Shown in pieces: positions 7,139 to 15,825 of a stretch of DNA of 64,000 bases. Source of the stretch: Gelidibacter salicanalis (GTDB lineage Bacteria > Bacteroidota > Bacteroidia > Flavobacteriales > Flavobacteriaceae); the NCBI RefSeq assembly GCF_016469035.1, contig NZ_JAEHJZ010000047.1, forward strand, positions 1 through 64,000. The letters run 5' to 3'. The number at the start of each line of letters is the position of its first letter. Position 1 is the first letter of the stretch. The notes beneath the pieces are model-generated. The model did not search any database. It saw only the letters and a program-made list of their open reading frames with translations, and was not told the DNA's origin. A program made the translations under genes and the position numbers.

Positions 7139-9148
7139 ATGATCATGAGGAACTGTTTAAATTTCATTTGTATTCTATTTTTCGGCCTGGCGTGCTGCCC
7201 TCCTGTTCTTTTTGCCCAAGAGCGGGATACTTTGGTGCCTATTGAATTAAAGGAAGTACTCTTAAGTCACGACAAAAATCGGCACGAAGCACACCATTCG
7301 CCAGCTCCGGTACAATCGGTCTCAGGAGAAAAACTCAAAAAACTCAACAGTTTATCAGTTGCCGATGCCCTAAGATATTTTAGTGGCATTCAACTCAAGG
7401 ATTATGGCGGTATTGGCGGCATAAAAACGGTTAATGTCCGAAGTATGGGCTCGCAACATACCGGCGTTTTTTATGATGGCATTCAGTTAGGAAATACCCA
7501 AAACGGCCAAGTGGATCTGGGCAAATTCTCTCTAGAAAATATGGAACAAGTTAGCCTCTATCAAGGCCAACGCACAGATATGGATCAATCTGCAAAATCA
7601 TATGCTTCAGCCAATACTATTTATCTCAAAACCAAAACACCTAAATTCACCAAAGGTCAAAAGTATCAGTTAGCAGCCGGGTTCCGCACAGGATCTTTCG
7701 GACTGGTCAATCCTTCATTGAGCCTCAACTATAAACTTAGCGAATCGGTTTCTACCCGTTTGAGCACAGAGCTGGTGAACGCACATGGCAAGTATAAATT
7801 TCAATATTCCAATGGCGTTTATGACACCATTGCCCACAGAAACAATGCTGACATCACCTCCTATCGTCTGGAAGCTTCGCTACATGGCCAACATCAAAAA
7901 GACACTTGGAATCTGAAGTATTACCATTATGATTCTGAAAGAGGACTGCCAGGGGCGATAGTGGCCAATCGGTTTAAGCGTCCGCAACGCTTGTGGGACA
8001 GAACAAATTTTTTGCAGGCCGATTATAAACATCAATTTGGACGCAATTATGCGCTTACCATTCGGGGTAAATACGCTGACAATTATTCCAGGTATTTAGA
8101 TCCTGAAATTGTAACGACAACCGGATTTCTTGACAATACCTACGAACAGCAGGAATATTACCTCTCTTTGGTTAATACCTACAACATCAAGCCGTTCTGG
8201 ACCTTGAGTGTTGCGACGGATTTTCAGCACAATGTGATGCAGGCCAATTTGTACCGCTTTGCCTATCCAAAAAGAAGTTCTCTACTAAATGCCTTAGCGA
8301 CGAATTTGAATTTTGAAAAATTTAATCTTCAGGCGAGCCTATTAAGTACCAGCGTCTTTGAATCTGTAAAATATTACGAGGCAGCCGATGATTTCCAGGA
8401 GTATTCGCCGTCTCTCCTTATTAATTTTCAACCGTTTGTTTCCCCTGGCTTCAGGGTGCGCGCATTTTATAAGACCATTTTTAGGATGCCCACCTTCAAC
8501 GATCTGTATTACACTTTTGTGGGCAATACGTTTTTGGATCCCGAATATTCTGAACAGATTAATTTAGGATTTTCCTGGCAGAAAAACCTTGGAACTACGG
8601 TTTTCAACATCAGCAGCGACCTCTATAAAATTTGGATTACCGATAAAATAGTGGCAGTTCCGGGTACGAATCTGTTTAGATGGACCATGTTCAATCTGGG
8701 GGAAGTAGAAACAAAGGGGATAGAAACGAAACTTACCAACTCCGGAAAGCTCGAGTCTAACATTAATTACACCGCTGTCCTCAACTATACGTTCCAGGAA
8801 TCTGTAGATGTCACCCCCGGAGGCAGTAGCTATGGACAGCAAATCCCTTATACACCCAAGCATAGTGGCGGTTTAAGCGTGATGGTCGATTATAAAGAAT
8901 TCGGTTTCAACTATAGTTTTATTTATACAGGAGAACGCTATAGCCAAAAAGCCAACATTGCCTCCAACTATCTACAACCGTGGTACACGCATGATCTGTC
9001 AATTCATTACGCCATCCCAATGCTATTGAAAAACCCATTAAAAATTGGACTGGAAGTAAACAATCTACTAGACCAGCAATATGCCGTGATAAAAAATTTC
9101 CCAATGCCCGGAAGGTCCTTTCGGTTAAGTCTTAATTATGAATTTTAA
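7139..9148 (+). CDS. btuB: TonB-dependent outer-membrane receptor, probable cobalamin transporter (BtuB-like)
   Basis: An outer-membrane receptor that imports its ligand using TonB energy. B12 is the likely ligand because a cobalamin riboswitch sits directly upstream. A signal peptide ends at VLFAQ. A TonB-box-like DTLVPIELKEVLL follows, then a plug domain at about 50-190 (LSVADALRYFSGIQLKDYG, NVRSMGSQHTGVFYDGIQL) and a barrel ending in the aromatic SFRLSLNYEF. It has about 670 residues and no CarboxypepD-like N-terminal extension, so it is a BtuB-type rather than SusC-type receptor. Starts at GTG 7130, ATG 7139 or ATG 7145 are all possible; 7145 gives the most compact signal peptide. It heads an operon with three lipoproteins. 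No BtuFCD transporter is seen in this window. Confidence 0.88.
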   Translation: MIMRNCLNFICILFFGLACCPPVLFAQERDTLVPIELKEVLLSHDKNRHEAHHSPAPVQSVSGEKLKKLNSLSVADALRYFSGIQLKDYGGIGGIKTVNVRSMGSQHTGVFYDGIQLGNTQNGQVDLGKFSLENMEQVSLYQGQRTDMDQSAKSYASANTIYLKTKTPKFTKGQKYQLAAGFRTGSFGLVNPSLSLNYKLSESVSTRLSTELVNAHGKYKFQYSNGVYDTIAHRNNADITSYRLEASLHGQHQKDTWNLKYYHYDSERGLPGAIVANRFKRPQRLWDRTNFLQADYKHQFGRNYALTIRGKYADNYSRYLDPEIVTTTGFLDNTYEQQEYYLSLVNTYNIKPFWTLSVATDFQHNVMQANLYRFAYPKRSSLLNALATNLNFEKFNLQASLLSTSVFESVKYYEAADDFQEYSPSLLINFQPFVSPGFRVRAFYKTIFRMPTFNDLYYTFVGNTFLDPEYSEQINLGFSWQKNLGTTVFNISSDLYKIWITDKIVAVPGTNLFRWTMFNLGEVETKGIETKLTNSGKLESNINYTAVLNYTFQESVDVTPGGSSYGQQIPYTPKHSGGLSVMVDYKEFGFNYSFIYTGERYSQKANIASNYLQPWYTHDLSIHYAIPMLLKNPLKIGLEVNNLLDQQYAVIKNFPMPGRSFRLSLNYEF

Positions 9149-9157
9149 TCTAAAAAA

Positions 9158-10297
9158 ATGATGAAAAAACTGTGTTTATTAGTGATGATTTTCTTCACTG
9201 CGTATGCTTGCCAAACCGATGATCCGGTGGCAGATGATGGTATTCAAAATCCTGGAGAAGGTGGCATTGATCAACCCTCCGGTGCTGTTGATGGCTTCTA
9301 TTTATTGAACGAAGGCAACATGTCCATGAATAAAGCATCGCTTGATTATATGGATTATGAGACAGGAACCTACAAGAGAAATGTATTTAGCCAAGCCAAT
9401 CCAAACTTGGTAGGAGGACTAGGAGATGTCGGAAATGCAATGGGCATCTATGGCTCAAAATTATATGTCGTGGTGAATGCCTCCAACAAAATAGAAGTGC
9501 TTAATGCCAATACCGGCGTCCGCATCAAACAAATAGACTTAGCAAATGGTAGGTACGTCACCTTTTATAATGGAAAAGTGTATGTGAGTAGTTATTTAGG
9601 CACCATTGGAGATCCCAACGCGCCTAAAGGCATTGTGGCGGAAATTGACACCACGAGTTTGAACATAACGCGGCGGGTAGAAGTAGGGAGACAGCCTGAA
9701 GAACTAGTGGCTTACAATGACAAAATTTACGTGGCCAACTCTGGAGGTTACAGTCCGCCAGATTATGAATCTACCATTTCCGTGATTGACATTCCTAGCT
9801 TTACTGAAAGCAAACGTATAGAGGTGGCGGTAAACCTTCACCGCTTAAAAATAGATAGCGACGGGGATTTATATGTGACTTCTAGGGGCGATTATTATGA
9901 GATTCCGTCAAAGCTATTTGTGATCGACACCAAAACTGAAAAAGTCAAACAAAGTTTCGATGTCGGGGTGACCGATCTTACGATACATAATGATATTGCA
10001 TATATGTACAGTACAGAGTTCAGTTATATTTCAGGCGATTATGATATTTCTTACCGAATGCTGGATACTCAAACAGAAACCTTTTTGGAAACCACGTTTA
10101 TTTCTGACGCACACAAAGCGCTTATTGAAATGCCTTATGGTATAGCGGTTCATCCTGAAACAGGAGATGTGTTGATTACCGACGCCAAAGATTACGTGAC
10201 GCCAGGAACACTTTATTGCTTTACTCCTGAAGGAGTATTGAAATGGTCGGTTGAAACAGGCGATATTCCCGCACATATGGCTTTTAAATTCAAATAA
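9158..10297 (+). CDS. surface lipoprotein, YncE/DUF5074-type beta-propeller (BtuG-like)
   Basis: The 379-residue protein has a lipoprotein signal peptide with cysteine 18 (AYAC), followed by QTDD. This acidic tail resembles the Bacteroidota lipoprotein export signal for surface display. The rest is repeated propeller-blade sequence (GIYGSKLYVVVNASNKIEVLNANTG, blades near 90-330) of the YncE/DUF5074 kind. Bacteroides BtuG, a surface propeller lipoprotein that binds B12 next to BtuB, is the closest known model. Position right behind the riboswitch-controlled receptor (9-base gap) supports a role in B12 capture. The BtuG analogy is inferred from architecture and context, not from alignment. Confidence 0.72.
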   Translation: MMKKLCLLVMIFFTAYACQTDDPVADDGIQNPGEGGIDQPSGAVDGFYLLNEGNMSMNKASLDYMDYETGTYKRNVFSQANPNLVGGLGDVGNAMGIYGSKLYVVVNASNKIEVLNANTGVRIKQIDLANGRYVTFYNGKVYVSSYLGTIGDPNAPKGIVAEIDTTSLNITRRVEVGRQPEELVAYNDKIYVANSGGYSPPDYESTISVIDIPSFTESKRIEVAVNLHRLKIDSDGDLYVTSRGDYYEIPSKLFVIDTKTEKVKQSFDVGVTDLTIHNDIAYMYSTEFSYISGDYDISYRMLDTQTETFLETTFISDAHKALIEMPYGIAVHPETGDVLITDAKDYVTPGTLYCFTPEGVLKWSVETGDIPAHMAFKFK

Positions 10298-10312
10298 TCT
10301 AAACTATAAATA

Positions 10313-11431
10313 ATGAAAACAAATTACAACAAACTACTGGTGGCTTTTTTTGGAATAGCTTTTTTAATGACGTCCTGTTCTAACGATGACGATAATGGAA
10401 TTTTAGCACCTGAAGTGGCTATGGCCATCCAAGAGCAAGTGCTTCAATATTACGTTGGGGACACTTCAACCTTCTCCGCAAGCAATCAAAATAATTCAGT
10501 GTATACGGAAACCTGGTCTTTGGGCGATAGTATTGTATCCAATACGGACACCTATACTTTTGAACCGAAAAACTCAGGAACTTATAGCCTTTCTTATGCT
10601 GCCGCTAATGCAGCAGGGACGTTTAACTATGAATATACGATAAAGGTTACTCCGAAATTAAGACCAATAACAGCCGCTAGTAAGGCTTTCGTAACTGATC
10701 TTTTAGACTATACACCAGCCCCAGGTCAGTTTATCAATAAAAAGCCAGGAAATCTAGAAAGTGCTGAAGGCATTATTGGAGGCCGTGGCTTAGTTAGTTT
10801 AGGAGGCTGGGGAGGTTCTGTAACGTATGCTTTTGATCATACGGTGCTTAATCATGAAGATAAAAATGACCTAATTGTCTATGGCAACGCCATGCCTACA
10901 TTCTCTGAGCCAGGTGTTATTTATGTCATGCAAGATGATAATGCGAACGGATTGCCAGATGATATCTGGTACGAAATTAAAGGAAGCGGGCATGCTTTAG
11001 AAGGTATAGACCGCGCTTACAACATCACCTACTTTAGACCTGCAACGGCTGAAGACGACGTGCCATGGGAAGATAGCAAAGGGAACACTGGTGTTATCGC
11101 AAAAAATGCATTTCATAAACAAGCTTATTATCCAGAATGGATTACAGAAGACTCTTATACAATTGCTGGCACTTTGTTGTCCGATAGCAATATTGATATG
11201 AGTAATCCTTCTTACATCACCAGTAAATCATTTGAATACGGTTATGCAGACAATACTAGCGGTGGCGATCAAATAGATTTAGCTGATGCCATAGATGAAG
11301 AGGGTAACACCGTTAACTTAAGTGGGGTTGACTTTATCAAAATTCAGACAGGAGTGCAGGCCAATATGGGCTGGTTGGGCGAATTGTCTACTGAAGTAAC
11401 TGGTATTGCTGATTTAAATATGATTGACTAA
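10313..11431 (+). CDS. surface lipoprotein of the B12 operon, unassigned family
   Basis: A lipoprotein of 372 residues with lipobox LMTSC (cysteine 22) and the surface-type tail SNDDDNG. Residues about 35-115 look like a PKD/Ig-like beta-sandwich (TWSLGDSIV..YTFEPKNSGTYSLSY). The larger C-terminal part (about 120-370) has GGRGLVSLGGWGG, the acidic loop DDNANGLPDDIWYEIKGSG, and IQTGVQANMGWLGELSTEV. I do not recognise a named catalytic family in it. It is 15 bases after the first propeller gene, in the riboswitch operon. Bacteroides B12 loci also encode accessory B12-binding surface lipoproteins (for example BtuH), so a second cobalamin-binding protein is a reasonable guess. The NANG/DD loop could bind calcium. 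Confidence 0.6.
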   Translation: MKTNYNKLLVAFFGIAFLMTSCSNDDDNGILAPEVAMAIQEQVLQYYVGDTSTFSASNQNNSVYTETWSLGDSIVSNTDTYTFEPKNSGTYSLSYAAANAAGTFNYEYTIKVTPKLRPITAASKAFVTDLLDYTPAPGQFINKKPGNLESAEGIIGGRGLVSLGGWGGSVTYAFDHTVLNHEDKNDLIVYGNAMPTFSEPGVIYVMQDDNANGLPDDIWYEIKGSGHALEGIDRAYNITYFRPATAEDDVPWEDSKGNTGVIAKNAFHKQAYYPEWITEDSYTIAGTLLSDSNIDMSNPSYITSKSFEYGYADNTSGGDQIDLADAIDEEGNTVNLSGVDFIKIQTGVQANMGWLGELSTEVTGIADLNMID

Positions 11432-11457
11432 TAATTACATAACTAAAAAAAAACAAC

Positions 11458-12777
11458 ATGAGACTTAATTTTACTTTTTTTAAACAACTATTCCTTCTCG
11501 CCTTTGCAGTGACCATAGTAGGCTGTAGTAATGATGATGCTATTCTTATCAATCCACCATCGGTAGAGGGTTCCCAACAACTGCAAGATACCATCACCAT
11601 GGGGGAGAGCTTTTTACTGAGCCCAAAATTCAGTAATGCTGAAAATTCAATTTTTGAATGGATTGTAGATGGAGAAATAGTTGGCAACGATTCTACCTAT
11701 GTTTTCATACCTCAAACCCGCGGAACGCATCAAGTGAGCGTACAGGCAAAAAATGAAGGAGGAGAAGCATCTCTGACTTACGACATCCACACTTGGGGGG
11801 CTTTTGAGAACGGTTTTTATTTGATTAACGAAGGCTGGTTCGGTCACGGCACCGGTACGGTTGGGTTTTATCGCTATGATACCCAAAAGATGGAAGACAG
11901 TGTGTTTGTAAAGACAAACCCCACTAAAGATTTATATCCGTTAAATTCAACCTTACAATTTGGAACAGTCTATAATGAAAAATTATATTTAGTGAGCAAG
12001 GCAGGAGGGCCAGTTGTGGTTTCAGATGCCTATTCATTAGTAGAAGAACAACGGATTCCATCCAATTCCGGAAACAATTGGCGCGCATTTGTAGGCGTTT
12101 CAGAGACGCAAGGTTTGTTGAGTTCCAGTAATGGCATTCACAAGGTCAATCTTGAAACCCTCGTAGTTGAAGGTGCTATACCTGGAATTTCAGGACAGAT
12201 AGGAGATATGGTAAAAGTAGGAGAATATATTTTTGTATTATCTCAGCGGGAAGGTGTTATTATTTTAAATGCTGCCACCTATGAAGTTGAGAAACGTATT
12301 CCTGAAATGACTTTAGGTTTTGCAAAAACTGAAGACAACAATATTTGGGTAGCAGGTGGTACGACATTGGTTAAAATTAATCCTAGTACTTTAGAAACTG
12401 AAGCGATTGAACTCGGATTTAAAGCAAACAGTAGCTGGGGAGCTTGGCATCCTGGTTCTATAACCGCCAGTGCCAACACTGTTTTTATTGCTAAAAACGG
12501 ATCTTTCGGAGGTGGAAATGAAATTTATAGCTATACAAATGACATCGCTTCATTGCAAAATCCATTTATCAAACTTCCGGAGGCAGAGGTGCTTTACGGT
12601 GCTGGACTTGCATTTAATCCTGATTCAGGCCAATTGGTTGTGCGGACAGTTCGCGATGGGTGGGGAGAAAACTTCAGTTATAACAAACTTCATTTTTACA
12701 ATACGGCTTCTGGCGCTCTAGAAAACACCATAGGCTATGAGGGGTATTACTTTCCAGCATCTCCCGTGTTTCATTAA
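11458..12777 (+). CDS. surface lipoprotein: PKD-like domain plus DUF5074 propeller
   Basis: The last gene of the B12 operon. The 439-residue protein has a signal peptide with cysteine 23 (TIVGC), followed by SNDDA. A PKD/Ig-like domain (about 35-110: FEWIVDGEIVGNDSTYVF..GTHQVSV) precedes a propeller (about 115-435). The propeller opens with ENGFYLINEGWFGHGTG, the same feature as DGFYLLNEGNMS in the first lipoprotein, so the two propellers are probably related. Its PKD domain resembles that of the middle lipoprotein, as if domains had been shuffled. Likely surface-exposed and working with the BtuB-like receptor. Its separate role, when a first propeller already exists, is unknown. Confidence 0.68.
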   Translation: MRLNFTFFKQLFLLAFAVTIVGCSNDDAILINPPSVEGSQQLQDTITMGESFLLSPKFSNAENSIFEWIVDGEIVGNDSTYVFIPQTRGTHQVSVQAKNEGGEASLTYDIHTWGAFENGFYLINEGWFGHGTGTVGFYRYDTQKMEDSVFVKTNPTKDLYPLNSTLQFGTVYNEKLYLVSKAGGPVVVSDAYSLVEEQRIPSNSGNNWRAFVGVSETQGLLSSSNGIHKVNLETLVVEGAIPGISGQIGDMVKVGEYIFVLSQREGVIILNAATYEVEKRIPEMTLGFAKTEDNNIWVAGGTTLVKINPSTLETEAIELGFKANSSWGAWHPGSITASANTVFIAKNGSFGGGNEIYSYTNDIASLQNPFIKLPEAEVLYGAGLAFNPDSGQLVVRTVRDGWGENFSYNKLHFYNTASGALENTIGYEGYYFPASPVFH

Positions 12778-12822
12778 TATCTAATATTAATCTAGGAGAT
12801 CCTTTCTCCATATTTAATTATA

Positions 12823-12855
12823 AAGGCTCCAATGTAAACATTGGAGCCTTCTTTG
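12823..12855. terminator. terminator between B12 operon and convergent metalloprotease gene
   Basis: A perfect 12-pair stem AAGGCTCCAATG/CATTGGAGCCTT (12823-12834 with 12839-12850) has loop TAAA. It is followed by CTTTG on the plus strand. The genes on both sides converge, so it may serve both. Confidence 0.78.
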
Positions 12856-12959
12856 TCTGCGTAATCCTTGCTTACCTTGCTTAGTTAAATACTATAATTG
12901 CTCCTAATATTTAGGATTATATAGGATACTATTCTCTAATAGCAAAAGTGTTTTATGTT

Positions 12960-14114
12960 TTATAGCGACTCACCAACAATACTTGGCAACACTGAAATAA
13001 AAGCGTCATGTACAACTTGTGGATCAGAAATATGACCTTTTTTCTGTTGGCTGGCTGCCAATAGATAGCCCTGTCTTGCTGCTTCTAAACGTTGGTTTGG
13101 AGTACCATGGTGACCTGGACTCGTAAAACCACAATCGCCAATATTATAAAATGACAACAGCACATCTTCAACTCTCTTCCAATTATAGGTACCACCACGT
13201 TTATGAGTTAAATAATAACCTGTAAGAAAATCCGCTTCTAACTCTGTCATACGCGTAGATTCTGGAGTTCCAATAAATGCTGGTACTGGGTAGTTCCATT
13301 TGCCATAATTTTGAAATTGTATTTGGTGTCCCCATTCATGTGCCAGTATACCGGACCAAACTACTTTTGGATCTAAACCAGTTTCTGACAACATAGATAC
13401 AATGCCATCACCTATAACTATGAAACCACTAAAAGTTGCAAATCCATCTGCAGCGTAGAAAGGATTTTCTGGGATTTGGTCACTGGTTGTATTAAAGTGT
13501 TCTGCAATACTTATAAAATAATCAATCACCTCAGGCGAAGCATTAGAGTAATTTTCGTACACATAACGTATAAACGCTAAATCCTCTAAGGTGGAAGTAT
13601 GTTGTCCTCTAACACTGATCAGATCAGGCATGTCCCAAAATTTTTCCAGACTTCTAACTCTATTCTGTACGTAATGGGTATACTCTCCATTAGCACCAAA
13701 GGTATCAGCATTTTTGTTTTCATTTAAGGCAGCAATTTGATTGATAACAAAATAATCTTCCAATATCACTCCAATGGCATCAGGATTACCATCCCAACTA
13801 GATATAAATCCATTAATAAGGGCATTATTGTAATATGAGGAAACTTCTCTAAATGGAGTATTGCCACACTCGCTCGGTTCAACTGCTTTAATAATTTTGT
13901 AGGAGAATTCATGTGCTTTAATTCCAGAAATATCCCATTGTATATTACCAGCAATGTTTTCCGGTAAAGCTGTTCTAGAATTCACTGTCATTTGGTCATT
14001 CATATCAACTGAAGCAGGATCTGCATTAGAAACCGCTTCATCTTTACTACAGGACGCTAAGGTGAGTCCTAATGTCAAAGCCACTAGAACATGTTTTGTA
14101 GTCATTTTTTTCAT
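12960..14114 (-). CDS. zinc metalloprotease-like lipoprotein
   Basis: A secreted lipoprotein of 384 residues (cysteine 22 in TLASC, then SKDE). It carries a zinc-peptidase signature, LAHEWGHQIQFQ near residue 257, and an ELEADFLTGYY motif about 35 residues later that can supply the third ligand. A C-terminal HHGTPNQRLEAARQGY resembles the tail of putative neutral zinc metallopeptidases (YpfJ type) and related gluzincin-like proteins. The N-terminal 200 residues are helical-looking and not assigned. The acidic tail after the cysteine suggests surface exposure. It faces the B12 operon and has no obvious partner. The protease class is well supported; substrate unknown. Confidence 0.75.
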   Translation of the reverse strand: MKKMTTKHVLVALTLGLTLASCSKDEAVSNADPASVDMNDQMTVNSRTALPENIAGNIQWDISGIKAHEFSYKIIKAVEPSECGNTPFREVSSYYNNALINGFISSWDGNPDAIGVILEDYFVINQIAALNENKNADTFGANGEYTHYVQNRVRSLEKFWDMPDLISVRGQHTSTLEDLAFIRYVYENYSNASPEVIDYFISIAEHFNTTSDQIPENPFYAADGFATFSGFIVIGDGIVSMLSETGLDPKVVWSGILAHEWGHQIQFQNYGKWNYPVPAFIGTPESTRMTELEADFLTGYYLTHKRGGTYNWKRVEDVLLSFYNIGDCGFTSPGHHGTPNQRLEAARQGYLLAASQQKKGHISDPQVVHDAFISVLPSIVGESL

Positions 14115-14364
14115 AATTATGATTTTATTTTAAATTAGTATCGTCAATTTAATAAAAATTAGACATTAATTTTAAGAATAATTCCATGAAATTAGGTTTA
14201 TAATGAATATTTAACTTTTCTGGCTCTGCTTTTCCATATTTAGTCTTTATTTTTGAGGTACTTCCTTAACTCTTTTTTTTGAATTTATAGCAATGTTTTG
14301 TCCTATGGGAGCAAGACTTAATTATAAATAGGTTAAGGCCATTATCATCAATAGCAGCTGTAGA

Positions 14365-14412
14365 CAAAAAATGCCCACTTCAAAAACCCTTGGGATTCTG
14401 AAAGTAGGCATT
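14365..14412 (-). terminator. terminator of ferritin gene; 14115-14466 otherwise empty
   Basis: On the minus strand AATGCCTACTT pairs with AAGTGGGCATT (one mismatch-like G-U position), leaving a loop of about 25 bases, and a T run (TTTTTT) follows. It lies just downstream of the ferritin stop at 14467. The rest of the 352-base gap 14115-14466 is AT-rich and shows no ORF, RNA gene or repeat that I can support. Confidence 0.65.
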
Positions 14413-14466
14413 GACACCACTAAAGTTTGTAACTGTATCGAGTTGACTTTGTTTGCTTATCTAGCT

Positions 14467-15021
14467 TTACTCCGGTTTATCCATTGAAGCATCACGAGCC
14501 AACGGCACATCATCCGGTAATTCACCAATAAACTTGTCAAGGCTAAACAGAGATTCATTGGTTGCTTGATCTCCACCAGCAATTTTAAGTTTATCCAATA
14601 ACTCCATTACTAATTTTTCCTCTTCTATTTGTTCTTTAACAAACCATTGTGCAAAATTGTAGGTTGCCCAATCACGTTGCTCATGCGCTAAATTTACAAT
14701 TTCATAAATGGCAGTTGTATTATCAACCTCATGTTGAAAAGTCTTTTCAAAACAATCTTTTAAACTGGAAGGATTTGCTGGTGGTGCTTTAATAGCCGTA
14801 ATCTTAACCGTGCCGCCACGCTCCAAGATATACTGCATCACTTTCATCATATGGTCGCGCTCTTCTGCCACGTGTCTAAAAAAGAAATTGGCAATTCCTC
14901 CGTACCCTTGGGCATCTGCCCAACAACCGTAACTCAGGAAAACCTGCGCTGCTTCAGCTTCTTTGGTAACTTGAGCATTTAAGATGTTTTGTATCTCTTT
15001 TGATAATCTGTTAGTATCCAT
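14467..15021 (-). CDS. ftnA: ferritin (non-haem, bacterial type)
   Basis: Oxidises Fe(II) and stores iron as a mineral core in a 24-subunit cytosolic shell. The 184-residue protein shows the four-helix ferritin-like pattern and di-iron ligands in order: KEAEAAQ (first glutamate near 22), VAEERDHM near 52-59 (ExxH), HEVD near 97 and KEQIEEEK near 132. The C-terminal tail (LPDDVPLARDASMDKPE) extends a few residues beyond many family members. It is transcribed alone on the minus strand, with its own terminator, and diverges from the PNPOx-like gene. No haem-ligand methionine typical of bacterioferritin was identified. Confidence 0.92.
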   Translation of the reverse strand: MDTNRLSKEIQNILNAQVTKEAEAAQVFLSYGCWADAQGYGGIANFFFRHVAEERDHMMKVMQYILERGGTVKITAIKAPPANPSSLKDCFEKTFQHEVDNTTAIYEIVNLAHEQRDWATYNFAQWFVKEQIEEEKLVMELLDKLKIAGGDQATNESLFSLDKFIGELPDDVPLARDASMDKPE

Positions 15022-15239
15022 AAATTCTAAATTTTATTGAACACTAAAATTACGTGTATAAATGCAAACTGTTTATCTCATTTACTAAAATAAAGTGTGA
15101 GAACGGTTATTTAGATGAAAAAACTCATTTCCAATAGCGCTATTATTTTATTGGATTGCACTATTGTTCTGTCTTTTTGTTTAGTAATTTTATCATTAAA
15201 TTAAACAGAATAATTTATTAATTTAAAATATAGATCATT

Positions 15240-15740
15240 ATGAGCAACGACAATTTATATAACGAAGACGCCAAAAAGAAAATTAAAGACATGGTTGAGG
15301 ACATAGACTTTACCATGATGGCGACCAATTTAAAACAAGCCCCACTGCATATGGTCCCCATGAGCACGAAAAAAGTGGATGATCAGGGTAATATTTGGTT
15401 TTTAAGCAATAAAAACAGCACACACAATCAAAATATTATGAATGACGCGAACCTCCATCTCATTTATGCGAATAAAAGTGATATGCAGTTTTTAAATGTT
15501 TATGGGATGGCAACAATTACCACAGATCGATCAATGATTGATGAGTTGTACGGTAGTGGAGATGATGCCTGGTTTGAAGGTAAGGATGATCCAAACATTA
15601 CGGCAATTTCTGTAAAACCTACAGAGGCCTTTTATTGGGATCCTAAAAACAACAAGTTGATTACTTTGATTAAAATGGGCGTTGGCGCTATCACCGGAAA
15701 TCAACCTGACACAATGGATATTGGAAAATTGAAACCATAA
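15240..15740 (+). CDS. PNPOx-like flavin-binding protein (general stress protein 26-like)
   Basis: A 166-residue split-barrel protein of the pyridoxamine 5'-phosphate oxidase-like group. Family features are MMATNLKQAPLHMVPMS, GNIWFLSNKNSTHNQNI and the conserved FYWDPKNNKLITLIKM near the C-terminus. Relatives bind FMN or F420-like flavins, and several are stress-induced (GSP26). True PNPOx activity is unlikely because these short forms lack the C-terminal substrate-binding region. It is divergent to ferritin and upstream of the DNA repair operon, but 85 bases separate it from the next gene. Function is open. Confidence 0.75.
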   Translation: MSNDNLYNEDAKKKIKDMVEDIDFTMMATNLKQAPLHMVPMSTKKVDDQGNIWFLSNKNSTHNQNIMNDANLHLIYANKSDMQFLNVYGMATITTDRSMIDELYGSGDDAWFEGKDDPNITAISVKPTEAFYWDPKNNKLITLIKMGVGAITGNQPDTMDIGKLKP

Positions 15741-15825
15741 TCAAAACATATAAAAACACATCAACTCTTACATCATTCGGGTTGTTGTATTATTTTTATT
15801 GGTATAAAGGATTAGTACATCTTAT

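Noticed and set aside
7130-7144. GTG 7130 as start of btuB
   Set aside because: An ATG at 7139 or 7145 gives a more compact signal peptide; GTG is possible but not needed.
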